Part shown: positions 26,300 through 38,409 of the stretch, in pieces
Layout: each line of letters opens with the position of its first letter
Numbering within the stretch: the first letter of the stretch is position 1
NCBI RefSeq assembly: GCF_030867145.1
Contig: NC_134436.1
Coordinates: 5,766,001-5,830,000, forward strand
Source: Opisthocomus hoazin
Lineage: Eukaryota > Chordata > Aves > Opisthocomiformes > Opisthocomidae
DNA length: 64,000 nt
Direction: 5' to 3'
Position numbers and translations under genes: made by a program
The notes under the pieces: model-generated
Seen by the model: only the letters and a program-made list of their open reading frames with translations
Databases searched by the model: none
Told to the model about the DNA's origin: nothing

Positions 26300-26521
26300 A
26301 GATCCACCAATCCGATGATCCCACTAACGTAGCCGGTACCGGACTGGTAAGGTGCCTAGGCGGCCTTGTCTGCCCAACAGCATTAGAAGTACGTAACTGG
26401 GATTTCGTTCAAGAAAGCAGTAGGTACACCAAGCTGAAGATGATTGGCTGCTCTCTTTTAACAGACAAGTCTGAGAAGGAAAACCCATTCGAATCCCCTT
26501 TCATTCTGGATTGGTGGATCT
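26300..26521. mobile_element. 222 bp element with 14 bp perfect terminal inverted repeats
   Basis: AGATCCACCAATCC at 26300-26313 is exactly complementary to GGATTGGTGGATCT at 26508-26521. The interior is CpG-containing and unlike its surroundings, with a 10 bp palindrome CCGGTACCGG at 26333-26342 and a tRNA B-box-like ATTCGAATCCCC near the right end. I see no coding capacity and no clear target-site duplication. The likeliest reading is an old non-autonomous DNA transposon (MITE-like). A conserved regulatory element or structured RNA is the alternative. I cannot name a family. Confidence 0.4.
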
Positions 26522-29500
26522 GAAGCCCAGAAAGAAAGTTTCAGGTAAGAAGTCACCCTGTACTCTATCTTGCTGCTTCCGCTTAGATGAGTTTGTCTGC
26601 AAATTCAGTACCTTGCTTTAACTGCTTGATGTCCCTGAAGTGTTAGAACACACCGAGTTAGCTGCTGAGCTCAGGGTGAGAAACGGCGTATTCGGTAAAT
26701 AGACATTCACTTTATTAGGAAATCGCAGATCTGCTCTGCAAAACGAACCTCGGAACCTACAGAAAACTTGCCTTCTGTGGAGCCGGGAGGCGGTGTCTGC
26801 AGGTGCAGGGGCACTAAGCAGGAGGTTTCCAAGTGCTGCTTCTGAAAGGAGAAGGCAGCCGTACCGGTGACTTCGCTGAACTTCGCAGTCGAGTTCAGGA
26901 AAGGAATAGCTATCCACTCAGATTTCTCGCCATGTTCTCTGATGAGTTCATCAGAAATTTAGAGAACTTGTCTAGCTGTTCGTAGTACAAATTCCAGTAG
27001 CTTTATCCTGCTGAAATGCCGTTTGAAATTCTGTAGTGGGCAGCGCTTGGAGTCGGCCTTTCAAACCTTTCACAAGATTTCAGTGTAAAGTTCTGTTCCT
27101 AGTTGTGTCAAAGCATAGCTGAGCCAGTTGTGGTTTTCAAGAGGAGCTTGAAAGTTACAGCGGGTTTATTTCAGAGTAGGGGAGTGTGGTTGTATTTTGA
27201 GTCCCATTCATGGGAGAGTTTGAGATGTCTGTAAGATACCATGTTGTCGCCTTTTACAGTCAAGTTTGGAAGGTGTTTGTGTGTCTTAGGAAGGAAAGCC
27301 ACCTCCCTGGCTGATAGGAAAATAAAGTTATGCGAGTTAAATATCCGGTGTGAACAGGTGACCTGCACCTCTCCTAATGCCCAGCTTTATGTAAGTTAGT
27401 GCTTTAATGAACTTGGCAACTTATTTCTAAAGTTAGTACGAAGCAGTGTGCCTCAATTCCTTGTGATATTAATAGCAATAACACTGAGCCGCTTGAGTGT
27501 TCTCCTTTGTAGGCAGCTATTAAAGCAAATGTTAAGGCCTCAATATTTAATCTACTGTAGAAGAAACTCTTGTAGGTGCTGTTGATCTCCTGTATTGTTT
27601 TAGCTCTGCGTTTGTTTTGCTGGCGTGGTATTTTGTGCCAAATTTATACTTGAATTTAATTGATGAATACATACATAATGAATTATTTGTGCCCAGGGTA
27701 CTGTTGTTTCCTGGTTTGATTTTTTGAGTACTTGAATTTTGTTTGGTTAGGGTGGAAAAGTCTTTGACATTCTTTTTCAGTATAATTCTTTAAAAAAAAT
27801 TAACGACTGAGGGGAAAATCTACGGGAAATACTCATTAACCTTAGTCTGACACATTTTGTGCAGTCTCATCTAATATCAAACTGAATTTGTCCCCCACAC
27901 ACATCAGACTCAGCTTGGAGTTAACACTGTGAAACAACATCTTCCCATGGAATACTTGCTGTTCGGGGTGTGCCTTTTTCTAAAACGAGAGAGTGGGTAG
28001 GCAGAAGTGAACTTGGCGTTTGTAATGATGAAAACTGAAAAGAGGAAGTAATTTAAAATACACTGAGGGGGAAAAAAAGGGGAAGCCTAAATGTGTACTC
28101 CTGCTGATTAAGATCCCCGTTGTTATGATATTTAATATTGCTTAACTTTTTGAAGCATGACACAGTCGTATCAAAGGCAGCAGTAAAGCTAAGTTGAACT
28201 TGAGTGCAAGTATATGCAGGTTGGAGGCTTAGTGCTTGCCCAGGTTTTGAATCTTACATTTCAGAAGGTAAAACGTAAGTCAGCTGTCAAAGGCTATGTG
28301 AATATTCCTCTGCAGCATTTGATGTGCAAACCCTGAATGTGAAGCTAGCGTTTTATTACATACTGAGCTCCGACTTCATATGCATTTAAACTCAGCAAGT
28401 TAACATGCACACTGCCTTGTCTATACTGGGTGTTTAGGTGGGGTTAATATATTTTTTAGATTGTGTTAGGTCTCATCCTTAAAAATTTAATACAGAAAAA
28501 AGTCTAAGACAACTTTTAACATCTTAGACAAGTCTCAGCCACGTTTTTCCTAAGTGTTTGACTTACACAAAGTTTCTGCTATTTCAGTTGGCAGCACTAG
28601 CTCTCTTTTCAGGGTTTCCCTTCTTTCACCCCCGTTATGATTTACTGTGAGCAGGTGTGCTGCTGTGTGTAGATGTCTGTAACACCTCTGTTCCTGCTGC
28701 TTAAGAGCATAGGAAAGCCATTTTTCTTTTGAAGTGGCCTTTTTTTAATGTAACATAGGATGTGATGATGCAGAAAGGAACGCCGTGCTTCTGGAGTTTT
28801 GAAACTGTGGGGATTGGGATGTAAGTACTTGAAGGAGGCAAGGGTTAATCTAAATACTTTGTATTTTGGAAAATTTAGATTATTTCAGTTAACATTTGGA
28901 GTGACTTACTAGGATTTTCTTCCTAGTCTTTTGTATCTTCCTGAAAGTGAGATACTGCATCTCATGACTCTTACCCTGATGAATAAATTATAATGGAGTA
29001 AAATTGTTGTTATGTTCAAAGAAAGCATTTAATCTTTTCTCCACTGAACCCATATTCCTTTTGTAGCATTCGTTTTGCTGTAGCAAACGCATACTTTGAT
29101 CTTCAGGAGCAGAGTGGGACTGCGTTACCGATCGCCCTTCTGTGAATTCATTGTCCTATCTAGAAGAACGGTGTGGTAATGAGGAGATTTTATCTGATAA
29201 ATTATTTTCCCTTTGTCTTGTTTCAAATTTCCTGATTCCTCACTTAGTATTTTTCCCCAAATGCAAGACACTTACGTGCAGATCTTGAATGGCTGTTGGA
29301 AGGTTGTAACATTGAGCAATTTGTGTTTTCAATGGCAATGATTTAGCTAAATAGATTTTTCTAATGGGAGTATGACTCAGCTATCGGTTACCTATTTTTT
29401 TTTTTTTAGAATGATCTGATAACAATGAAGGAAAAATCAAAAACATTTCACAAGTTAAAATGTTTGCTACTCTGTGGATACTTATTTTTGAGAAATTGGC

Positions 29501-31326
29501 TTTTGCATTTGTAGTTCATCAGCGAACAGAAATGCAAGAGTAAATTACTTTTAAGAGAACTTTCTTGACCTGAGAATGTAGCCATTCTTAAATCGAAGCA
29601 GAACACCTGAAAGCATGTGTAAAACTCCATGGATTTTGGAAATACATTGTACAAATGGTGCTCAGCCTTCCGAATCAGACACTCAAAACTGGACGTGAGG
29701 TTGCATTTTGGACATGGAAAAGGTGGTGATGTGATGGCACTGATTCTGACAGACTTGTGTGGAGCATGTGAATACACTGCACCTCTCAAGGGACACCTTG
29801 GTTCTGAAATGAGAACAGGAACAGTACAATGTACTACTGTTGGTCTGATGTAAATTGTTTCTTTGTTTCCGAGTACCTCAGCAAAGATATTCAATCCTGT
29901 GCCAAAACGTGCAGCGCAGTGAATGTGTTACCGTGCCAAGCCAGGCTGTCGCTTGTGGAACACGCCTGTTTGTGTTACGTGCATGCCCCCACACTTTATT
30001 TCCAACTAAGTATTCACACTGAAGAGTATATGTTGACATTTTTACTTTTTGACTTCTTGCAAATATTGAAACTACTTGCTCCGATATCTAGATGGTTCAA
30101 CACTGTTCTCCTTGTCACTATTTTGAGTGAATCACTTAAGGTAAAAACACCAGGTAAGATCTGAATGGTATCCCGGCTAGCAAAGGGGATGGAGTTTGAG
30201 TAGTTGGCAGCTACTCCCTGCTGAGTGTAAAATAATACTGAAGGCCTTTGAAGATTGTTACTGCTGGATATTTTTTTCTGTCTTACTGTGTTTAGCGCTG
30301 ATTTTTGAGAAACTGAGATCTGAGCTTGATAGTAAATTTGACTTAGGACCCTATAGCTTTCATGAACAGTCGTACTGTCCTTTAGTCTAAGTTTGCTTTT
30401 CAGAATATCCGTTTTCTTAGCATTAAATCTGAGCTGCTGGGGGAAGTGCCCGTCATTCCCAGCCATGGAGAGCGTTTTACATAACAGCAGTTACCCTATT
30501 AATTTATCACTATTAAGTGCTAATGGAAATAAAGAATTATTGGTTCTGTTGGTCCAGGCCTAAATCAAAGTAAACTAAGCAGTAAATTGCCAGTGCTGAA
30601 TAGCATTCAGGTCTGTTACAGCTAAAAACCTGAAGAGAGTTCAGAGCGAAGGTTGAAATGTTTTGGGTGTACCTGACTTTGCCAGTCTGAATTTCTATTC
30701 ATAGCTCTGTGGACGTCTAGAACGTGAGCTAAGCTAACTAAGGAGCTGGTTTGTTGTCACAGGAAGGTTGGGAAAAACATTTCAGACTTCGGGATTTGAA
30801 AACCTGAATGATTTATTAGGTTCTTATGTTCAATTTCATTTTGTAATAAGCTGCGTAAGAAAAAAGTTGTTGCAGGAGGAGTGAATTCATATAATTAGTA
30901 GTGCTTCTTAAGGAGACAGTAAATTAGCTCCTTCATTTGTTTCACTGTGTGTTTCTCTGAAATTCCAAAATACCTCTCCTCGCCAGTCTTTCCTGGACCC
31001 TGTCTAGAAACAGATTTTGAAAAGCAAGGGTCTTTTTTGCTTTAAGAACAGAATTTCCCAAACTGTAAACACACCAATAAATTTTGATTCCTTAAGTTAT
31101 CTTGTGTAAATAAAATGAATGCAGTGAAAAATTCTGACTTCTGTAAACACTTTATAAAACTTCCAGCTTTAAGGCTTGGTTATGTAAATGTTGTCATTCT
31201 TAATTATAACACTGCAGTATTTCCATCACTGGGTACCAAAGCTGTGTTCGTTCCACCAGGAACAGAGGCTAGGATCTGTATTCATTTCTTCAGCAATTTA
31301 GTGGTCTTTGTAGGATAAATGGGTGA

Positions 31327-31347
31327 TTTTTTTTTTTTTTTTTTTTT
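31327..31347. repeat. T21 homopolymer
   Basis: Twenty-one consecutive T lie in FBXW11 intron 1. No adjacent retroposed sequence is recognised. Confidence 0.95.
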
Positions 31348-34300
31348 AAGGGGTCAGAAAGTGTGAGGATTTCTCTTTGGATGTAACTCTTAATTTCAGA
31401 TGCACTGAAATGAAACGTTTCTGGACATTTTACAGTGCAGTGATAAAATAGCAGCACCGTACACCCATGAGAAGTACCAGGTGATTCAAAACTTTGGATT
31501 GTTCAGGGGCTGATATGTACTTTTTTTGGTACCTCTGTCATAAACGTGACCACCTACAAAGCTGATTTATTGAAAGAACACTGCTGCGTGCTTTACTATT
31601 AATATAAGAAGTTCGTAGCATCTGACCTTTAAAGACATTGAAGCATACTCCTTTTTTACTGATACTACTGAGATTTTATAGTGTCAAATGCAAGCATTTG
31701 CATAGGTTTCTTAAATTTGAGATTTAAGATTGAAACATAGGACTTGAAATGTAATTCCTGAGGCTCAGCCACCAAAGCAGTTCTTTATGTATAGAATCTC
31801 AGTCAATCATATAATAATAAAATTAGTGTATTAATCTTTCCAAATATAAGGCATCTAAAAGATCAGAATGAGGGTTTCTCTATTTGTCTTTATTCTTTCA
31901 GCATCGCTCACCACTTGCCACGCAGCTGCGAAGCCCCTCTTTCCTCTGCTTGGTCCTCCCCTGCGAGCGGTGCGTTCGGATGTCCTGCTGCCAGTCGATT
32001 AGAACTCTGCCTTGCAGATCAGTTTGTTCCTTAACATTTGAGTTTTGATTGGTTTTACCTTAACCTGTATGGCTCTGCTGTCTGCCGGTGGGATTGACAC
32101 TGGCTTACATGTGCGCTTAATACTATGTGCATGTAATATTATGCCCATTTGCCACTCATTTTCCCTTTCCCAAACTCTGTATTAAATAGTGCTGTAGCTC
32201 CCTGGGATCCTGGTGAAAGGCGAGTGGAAAGTGAAGGCAGAAGTTCAGGCTCCTGTTAAGCAAAAATTAAATCTTTGGTACTCTATTATGCTTACATTTA
32301 TGGCTGTTCCTACGCAGTCAGGGTCAAGAAATAACATGTCAGTGAAGCACACAAATATTTGCACATTCTTGTTTTAGTGTGAAGTAGAACATAATATTTA
32401 ATTAATGGTATTGTGCAGTATCATTACTGTAGCTAAGCATCCAGTGATTTATAAAAATCCTTGTATTCAGGGTTTCATAATACTGTGGAAAGGTTTCTGT
32501 GTGGCTTAAGCTTGGCATGGAAATGGCCTCTGTATTTAATGTATTTTGAACTAAATTAAAAACTTGTTCTCAAGTTACTCATATTTCTCTTTTAAGTTCT
32601 TAATATTAAGCTTATTTAACTAGAGTAATTCCCAAAAGAAAGGACAGTCTATTAACCTAAACCAGTGATTTTTAGCTTATAATTTGTGGACTCCTGTAGG
32701 GGTAGATTCATTATACACACAGTTTTGTAGATCTTATCTGAAAATCTTAGGAGAGAAGCTTGTTGCATTTCTCCATCAATGACTTTTGCCAAGTGCTGTG
32801 AGCAGAATTAAAATCTCTACTGGACCTGTATGTTGAAAAATGCAAAAATTTTGCTTGGGCCTTAATAAATACCTGCAGCAATGCCCTTGATTTTGACGGT
32901 TCGGTGTTGCAGAAACACCATACAGGTATTGTGCCAAATAGGATTAAATAGTGAAATGGTTTAGAAAGGAAGCTTCTTGACTTATATACACTTGTTTTGA
33001 AGCAGAGCTGTAAATGATTTATATAAGATGGTTTATAAATGGTTTATAAAACATCCTTCATCTTCAGTAGCATGATCAGTCGGTACATCCTATCTTCCTT
33101 TAAAAATATTAAAATTTTTTTTTTTTGGTGTCTCATTGAAATTAAGGTCAGTTCCCTAATGTCACTGGCTGACTATCTTAGAACAATTCTGGGAACTAAA
33201 TTTCAAGTGTTTGTATGAGGACATGTCAAAGTAAATTATTGCAAAGTAATTATAGATATACTGGATTAATTACTTCATAGCTAAATGAAGATCACATTTC
33301 TCTAAATTTTAAAAAAGAAACTTTTAATAATAGAAGACTGATTTTATTTTGATATTGAAGGAAGACTAATACAATGCAGCATAAATTTTTTTTTTTTTAA
33401 TTCTACATAAGGTATATGCACCCACTCTTTACATGACAAGTGCATGGTACAGAGCATCCGTATGGAATCTCAGCTTTCCTCTTGGATAAGAGGAGAGGGA
33501 ATTCCAGTGTGTTTTGGTACTGCTAGGGTCATTCTTGTCCTGTTTTTGTTTGAATTTCTCTCCTTAGCACAGAGATGAAAATGTTAGGTTTTCTTTTTGT
33601 TTTATTCCTAAGATATGAAATATAAATAAAAGTTTTTGGCCTTTTGAGTTGCTGTGGGCTCCCTCCTTCCCCTCGTTACTGGCACAGTAACCACTTTCCC
33701 TGAGGCTGCACCTCCGGTTATTCCACTTTCAGCTTGGATCTGTGTGGGATTTTTCTTTTCAGGCTTTGGTGTTTGTTCTAACTAAATTGGAAGTCTGTGT
33801 GAACAATATTGAAAGCTAAGTCTGTGCCAAATTTTAGAGCTGGGTTTGTGCACTGCTTGACAGTGGGGAATTGAATCCTTTTCCCTAGCTTCATCTGATG
33901 GTTATGTGGGGTATGTATGGTGCTGTCCTTAAAAGGAGCTGTGAAATAAAATCGTGGAGCTACAAAAGGTTTGGGGAGGGAGTCCGCATCAAATTTCTTC
34001 CGCTTCAGAAAAGAAACAAAAAAGATTTCCAAACTTTTCCTAACTTCTAGTGTCAGCAATGTGGAGTCTGGTCGTTCAGCTTGGTGCTTTCTGGCTTGGG
34101 TGGTGGTACGAGTAGTAAATGTTGTTAGGGTATAATTTGGCTTCAGGATAACCCTCCACTGATAATACAAACCTTTTTTTTCCCCAGTAACCCCTTTAAT
34201 CAGGATACCATGCTTCTTGACTAAGCAGAACTTAGTCCTGCAATTTGAACTTAGCTAGCTGGTGTTCCTCTCTAAAAAACACTTGTATTTTTTTGTTGTG

Positions 34301-34470
34301 TCAGTGTCCCAGTACATAGGCTGTAACCTCAGAAGTTAATGTGGGCTTTGCTGTCGGAATAAAGAAGCACAAATTGTTTGAGAAAGTCGGGACGGTGCAG
34401 GGTGCCAAACCTTAATTACCGAAGCTCCTCCAGGTTGTATTCTAAAGACTTGCCACCCTAATGAAAAGCT

Positions 34471-34630
34471 CCCGCGCTTTTGTTCCCTGAGGGTGACCGC
34501 AAAGGTAAAAACCTCGCAAGCAATGACGGCCCGGCCAGTTTGCTGCGTGAGGCGTCTTCCCCCGCTGCGGCAGAACTTCGGCGGTCGGTAGCCGTGGGTG
34601 GACGCGTCGCCGAACTGACGGACCCACGCT
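34471..34630 (+). promoter_or_regulatory. intronic CpG-dense patch upstream of the cassette exon
   Basis: About 20 CpG dinucleotides lie in 160 bp, including a GACGCGTCGCCG cluster. The flanking intron is AT-rich with almost no CpG. It ends 290 bases before the FBXW11 cassette exon. It could be a small alternative promoter, an enhancer, or the remnant of an unrecognised GC-rich insertion. No splice donor or ATG context allows a firm call. Confidence 0.35.
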
Positions 34631-34921
34631 GTAACAACTCTGATACTACTGGTAGTAAGTTAAATTGTTCAGCTGGGCACTAGAGCCGAGTGGCTGCAAA
34701 TGAGGAAAATCAGCTCGTTACCCTTGATAGGACGGAGGGATGGCTTATTTTCTGAGAAGGATCTTCAGTCATTATTTTACCCTTGGCCGCTAACCTTGTG
34801 ATTAATGTAGAAGTAACATAGATAAGTACCCACGTTAACATACTAATGAGTTGCCTGCCTTGAGTGATTTGTTGTGGCATCTAACTGCTTCTTCTCTTCC
34901 TTCCTTTTTGTCACCCTGCAG

Positions 34922-35023
34922 TGTTCTGTGCCAAGGTCTTTGTGGCTAGGCTGCTCCAACCTGGTAGAGAGCATGTGCGCACTGAGATGCCTGCAGAGCA
35001 TGCCCAGTGTCAGATGTCTCCAG
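34922..35023 (+). CDS. FBXW11: FBXW11 alternative cassette exon (34 codons)
   Basis: An in-frame exon encodes [20 protein letters not shown] and ends [15 protein letters not shown] strong pyrimidine tract and CAG acceptor (AG at 34920-34921) precede it, and a GT donor follows at 35024. It is phase 0 at both ends, so it can be included or skipped freely after the first exon. As I recall, it matches the segment in the longest vertebrate FBXW11 isoform (542 residues, against 529 with the 21-codon exon and 508 with neither). It also resembles the [11 protein letters not shown] segment near the N-terminus of the paralogue BTRC. The peptide is hydrophobic with five cysteines and lies before the D domain. 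Its biochemical role is not clear to me. Confidence 0.93.
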
Positions 35024-38000
35024 GTGCCTTTCTTCTTTCTTGTTGTAAATGTTTTGCGTATGCTGTTGAACATTTGTTAAACTCTCAGGACTCTGTTTAA
35101 TCGAATTGTTAAGTCTGCTAAATGTTTTTTGTGCCTCCTTTTCTGAAATCTTCTACTTAACTGCATTGTAGGAGTGAATCATAAGAGGGCTTTCTGTACA
35201 GTAGGCTCTTGGGGGGGTGGTGAGCTTTTGTGTTTGATTGCCTGTTTACTGAAGCTGTGATGTAAGTAGCATAGTTGTGCATGTTGCCTGCTACGTTTTG
35301 CTTTCTCATTTAATTTAAAAAAAAAAGTAACATAATGAGCTTTACCATTTCTGTTAAATTGCAATGAACTGACTAGCCTGTAATATTTGTGTAATGTAAT
35401 TTAGAAAGGATAAGCTTTTTATTATCTACTAAGCGTGATCCTGGTTGTAGCCGTACATGAGTCATTGGCGCATGTTTGAATGCAGAATAGTTAGCATGGA
35501 GTCCTGGAGCTCTTGGGGTTACTCTGTTACCTTAGCTTCTTAACTCTTAAAAAGCAAAGACCGAGAGGTGGGGGCTTATTCTGCTTAGAAGACCACTAAA
35601 ATTCAAGTTCTCTGTTGTTTTTCTTCTAGTAAGCTGTTGAAGTTGAGCCTGTGAAATTTATAGATGGGGGAATTGCTGCTGTTTCTTCGCTGGTTTGGGA
35701 GGGATTGAAAATGATAAAAATGGAGATTTTAATACCCGTTAACAATTCTGAACTTCCAGGATATTTACCTTGGAAAGAAAATGCAGAACTTGTAGTAACT
35801 GTGTGGCACTTCCTCAAGTGTTTCTGAACGTAACATGTTTAGCAGAATGTAACTATTACTTAATATCAGTATCTTTTATGACATAATAGAGTTATTCAGT
35901 AGTCTTCCATGTGTACCAAATGAATACTTAAAAGAAACTGCTTTTGTGAATGAAAACTTAAGTTCAGTTTTGTTTTCAGTCAGTCCATTTGAGTTCAGAC
36001 ACTGGATAACATGAATGTCTTGCCTTAGAGTAACCATTTATTTCAAAACCTCTCCTCTTGCCTGCAAAATGTGGCCACTGAAGTTCCAGCAAATTTGAGT
36101 TTGAGAGTTAAAAATTTCTTCAAAATTTCTGTTAAAATACAAGCATGTTTTTCTGTTTGAATGCTTTATGTTTCCAATTTTGAAATACTGTTCAAATGGG
36201 GGAAAAAATCCCATGACCAAGATAGATGTATAGATAGAGAATGCAATTTTATAGAAATTGGCACTGCATCAGGGCCACATGATGGTTGTGGTGGATGCTT
36301 ACGGTCATGACGGTGCAAGTCACGGAGGTTTGGTGTCTGTCTTGGGAATATGTACAAGCTAGTTCTCATATAGGATCATCCTGCTCCCTTTCCCTGATTG
36401 TCAGCACTCACTCCCTCATTGTAAAAGTAAAATAAAACTTCTTTCAATGAGAATTCTGGATTTTTTTTCTCCCAGGATGTGACTTGTCAGTGGCCAAAAA
36501 GCATCTCAGAGTTTTTCAGCATGCGATCAGAGTTGTTTTGAAGATGGGCAGTGATGTTGGAGTCGGTTGGATGGAGCCTGGTGGGATGTGCTGGTGATCG
36601 TTTTGAGGCTCGCTGACGAGCCCCGGTGAGGGATGTGAGCGGTGAGCTTGCGACAGCTGCTGCGTTGCTGTCCTGAGGCTGTTCGTCGCAGCAGACCTAC
36701 GCTTCCCATCCTCCATTTCATGCTTAGTTGTCCTTCCCGCTCTCTGCCTGACCTTGGAATTTGTGACTTATGCCTAACAGTATTCAACAGTTTGAGAACT
36801 GTGTCAGGGTAGGGGCAGTTTTGCTGTAAGTAACTGTCGTTTAAATGGTAGGTGTAGATCTTGGTTTCGTGGACCGCAAGCCTTGAGGAGGGCTAATGGC
36901 AGGACCCATGTGCGATGAATTTCAGAAAGACTCATCAGGCCTGGGGGCTCGTTAAGCTCTGGTTTTGAGAACGTTATGGCTGCCCCCCAGTGTCTTATAA
37001 ATCAGCTCTTTGGAAATTTCTCATCTGTGAGCACACCATAGCAAACGAAACTTTTTATTAAAACAATATTACAAACCATAAAATCTATATATTCAATTGA
37101 AATAATAGTAAACCTGTTTATTATAAACACTTTTTTCTTTCTGATACAGTGTGTATCATTAGGTACATAGTAGTTAAGTGTAAATTGAGCAGGTGAACGC
37201 TCAGACCAGGCTGCGCGGTACGTTAATTGATGCAGAATACATTGTATTACAAAATTCTGTTCATAATACTGATTACAGGATGAAATACAAAACCATTTCT
37301 TCATCAACGGACTGCTTTATACACAAGACTTTTGGAAACCTGTTTTCACACAGATGTGGTGTCGTAGGTCATTAAAAACCATAGCTGATGCAGCAGTTAG
37401 GCCAGGACATGTCACTTTGAAAAAAAATTCTCAAACATACGTGTTTTCAGGAATTGTTGCAGATCTGTCAGCTTTCATGAAAACCACATTTGAAGTACCG
37501 GTTGATTTGTGTAGGCTTTTTGCTCCCAGTGCCTGTAGGAATTTAACAATCCCAGAATATTTTTAACTACATAATAGTAAGAGCTAACAGGGTTAACAAA
37601 TTTTAGTAACAAAGTGTGTCACTGCATGGACAACCACGTTATTCAAGTGGCAGGATTGCTCTGAAGCTGTCGGGAGCTCCGTGTGTGGAGCGAAACAGTT
37701 TGGTGTATCCCGCCTTGGTTGCGCTGCAGGAGGTACTGCGGAGGGATCTCAGCAGCGTGCTTGGCCTCTCCGCCTGTTGCAGGGCTTGTGCTTTTCCGCT
37801 GGCTGCACCCTCCTGATGGGTTGCTTAGAGAAGAAGAGGGAGAACTGTCCGAAGCGGATACCCGTGGGGCACGCTGCTTGGTAAGGTGTAGAGAGAGCTT
37901 TGTTGATTTAAATTTTGTTCCAAAATAAAGATGCCTTTTTTTTTTTCTCTTTAAAGTCTGATTTTTGTAGAACTGCAACCAGGAGTGAGAGGCTTTGAAT

Positions 38001-38028
38001 ATTTTAGAAGCATCTATGGGACATATTA

Positions 38029-38033
<5 letters not shown>

Positions 38034-38062
<29 letters not shown>
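38034..38062 (+). repeat. A29 tract
   Basis: Twenty-nine uninterrupted A follow ATTAAAATTA. An AATAAA lies 105 bases upstream (37924-37929), so a decayed retroposed transcript is conceivable. The sequence before it (37640-38030) matches nothing I know. Simple tract expansion is equally likely. Confidence 0.9.
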
Positions 38063-38065
<3 letters not shown>

Positions 38066-38396
38066 TTCTCCTTTCAGGCCTGTGACTCAGTGATGCCCGG
38101 AGGGGAACTTGGAAGTGCAAGTGGCACCAGCTGCTTTTCACCGTTTTTTATTTTTGGTACCATGACTTGCCCTTCATTGGTTCCTGAGCTATAAATCCAC
38201 ATGTAAAATCAGGTAGGGCATGTATACCAGGAGATTTTTGTTCTGTAGCACATGTTCAATTAGCATGATGATAATTAATAGAAAGTTTAAGAAGAGAAGT
38301 AGAGAAGCCCTTTGGAGATTCACAGAAGTTCATCTGAGAGTTATCTGTTATCTGTGTGTGTTGTATGTGTAGAGTAATTAATGAATGGACCAGAAA

Positions 38397-38409
38397 GGGG
38401 GGGGGGGGG
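38397..38409 (+). repeat. G13 tract
   Basis: Thirteen consecutive G lie in intron sequence. It is a simple homopolymer with no other feature around it. Confidence 0.9.

Larger units (their letters stand above)
18272..34921 (+). other. FBXW11: FBXW11 intron 1, first part
   Basis: This is 16.6 kb of intron between the first coding exon and the cassette exon. The first 400 bases are still CpG island; the rest is AT-richer. Besides the inverted-repeat element (26300-26521), a T21 tract (31327-31347) and a CpG-dense patch (34471-34630), I recognise nothing in it. Open frames such as 29448-29894 (minus) have no family resemblance. Confidence 0.85.

Noticed and set aside
26480-26495. tRNA-like B box (ATTCGAATCC)
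   Set aside because: No matching acceptor stem, A box at proper distance or cloverleaf; it is treated as part of the inverted-repeat element.
29448-29894. 148-codon minus-strand frame in FBXW11 intron 1
   Set aside because: No family resemblance, no splice or poly(A) context; length is within chance for AT-rich DNA of this extent.
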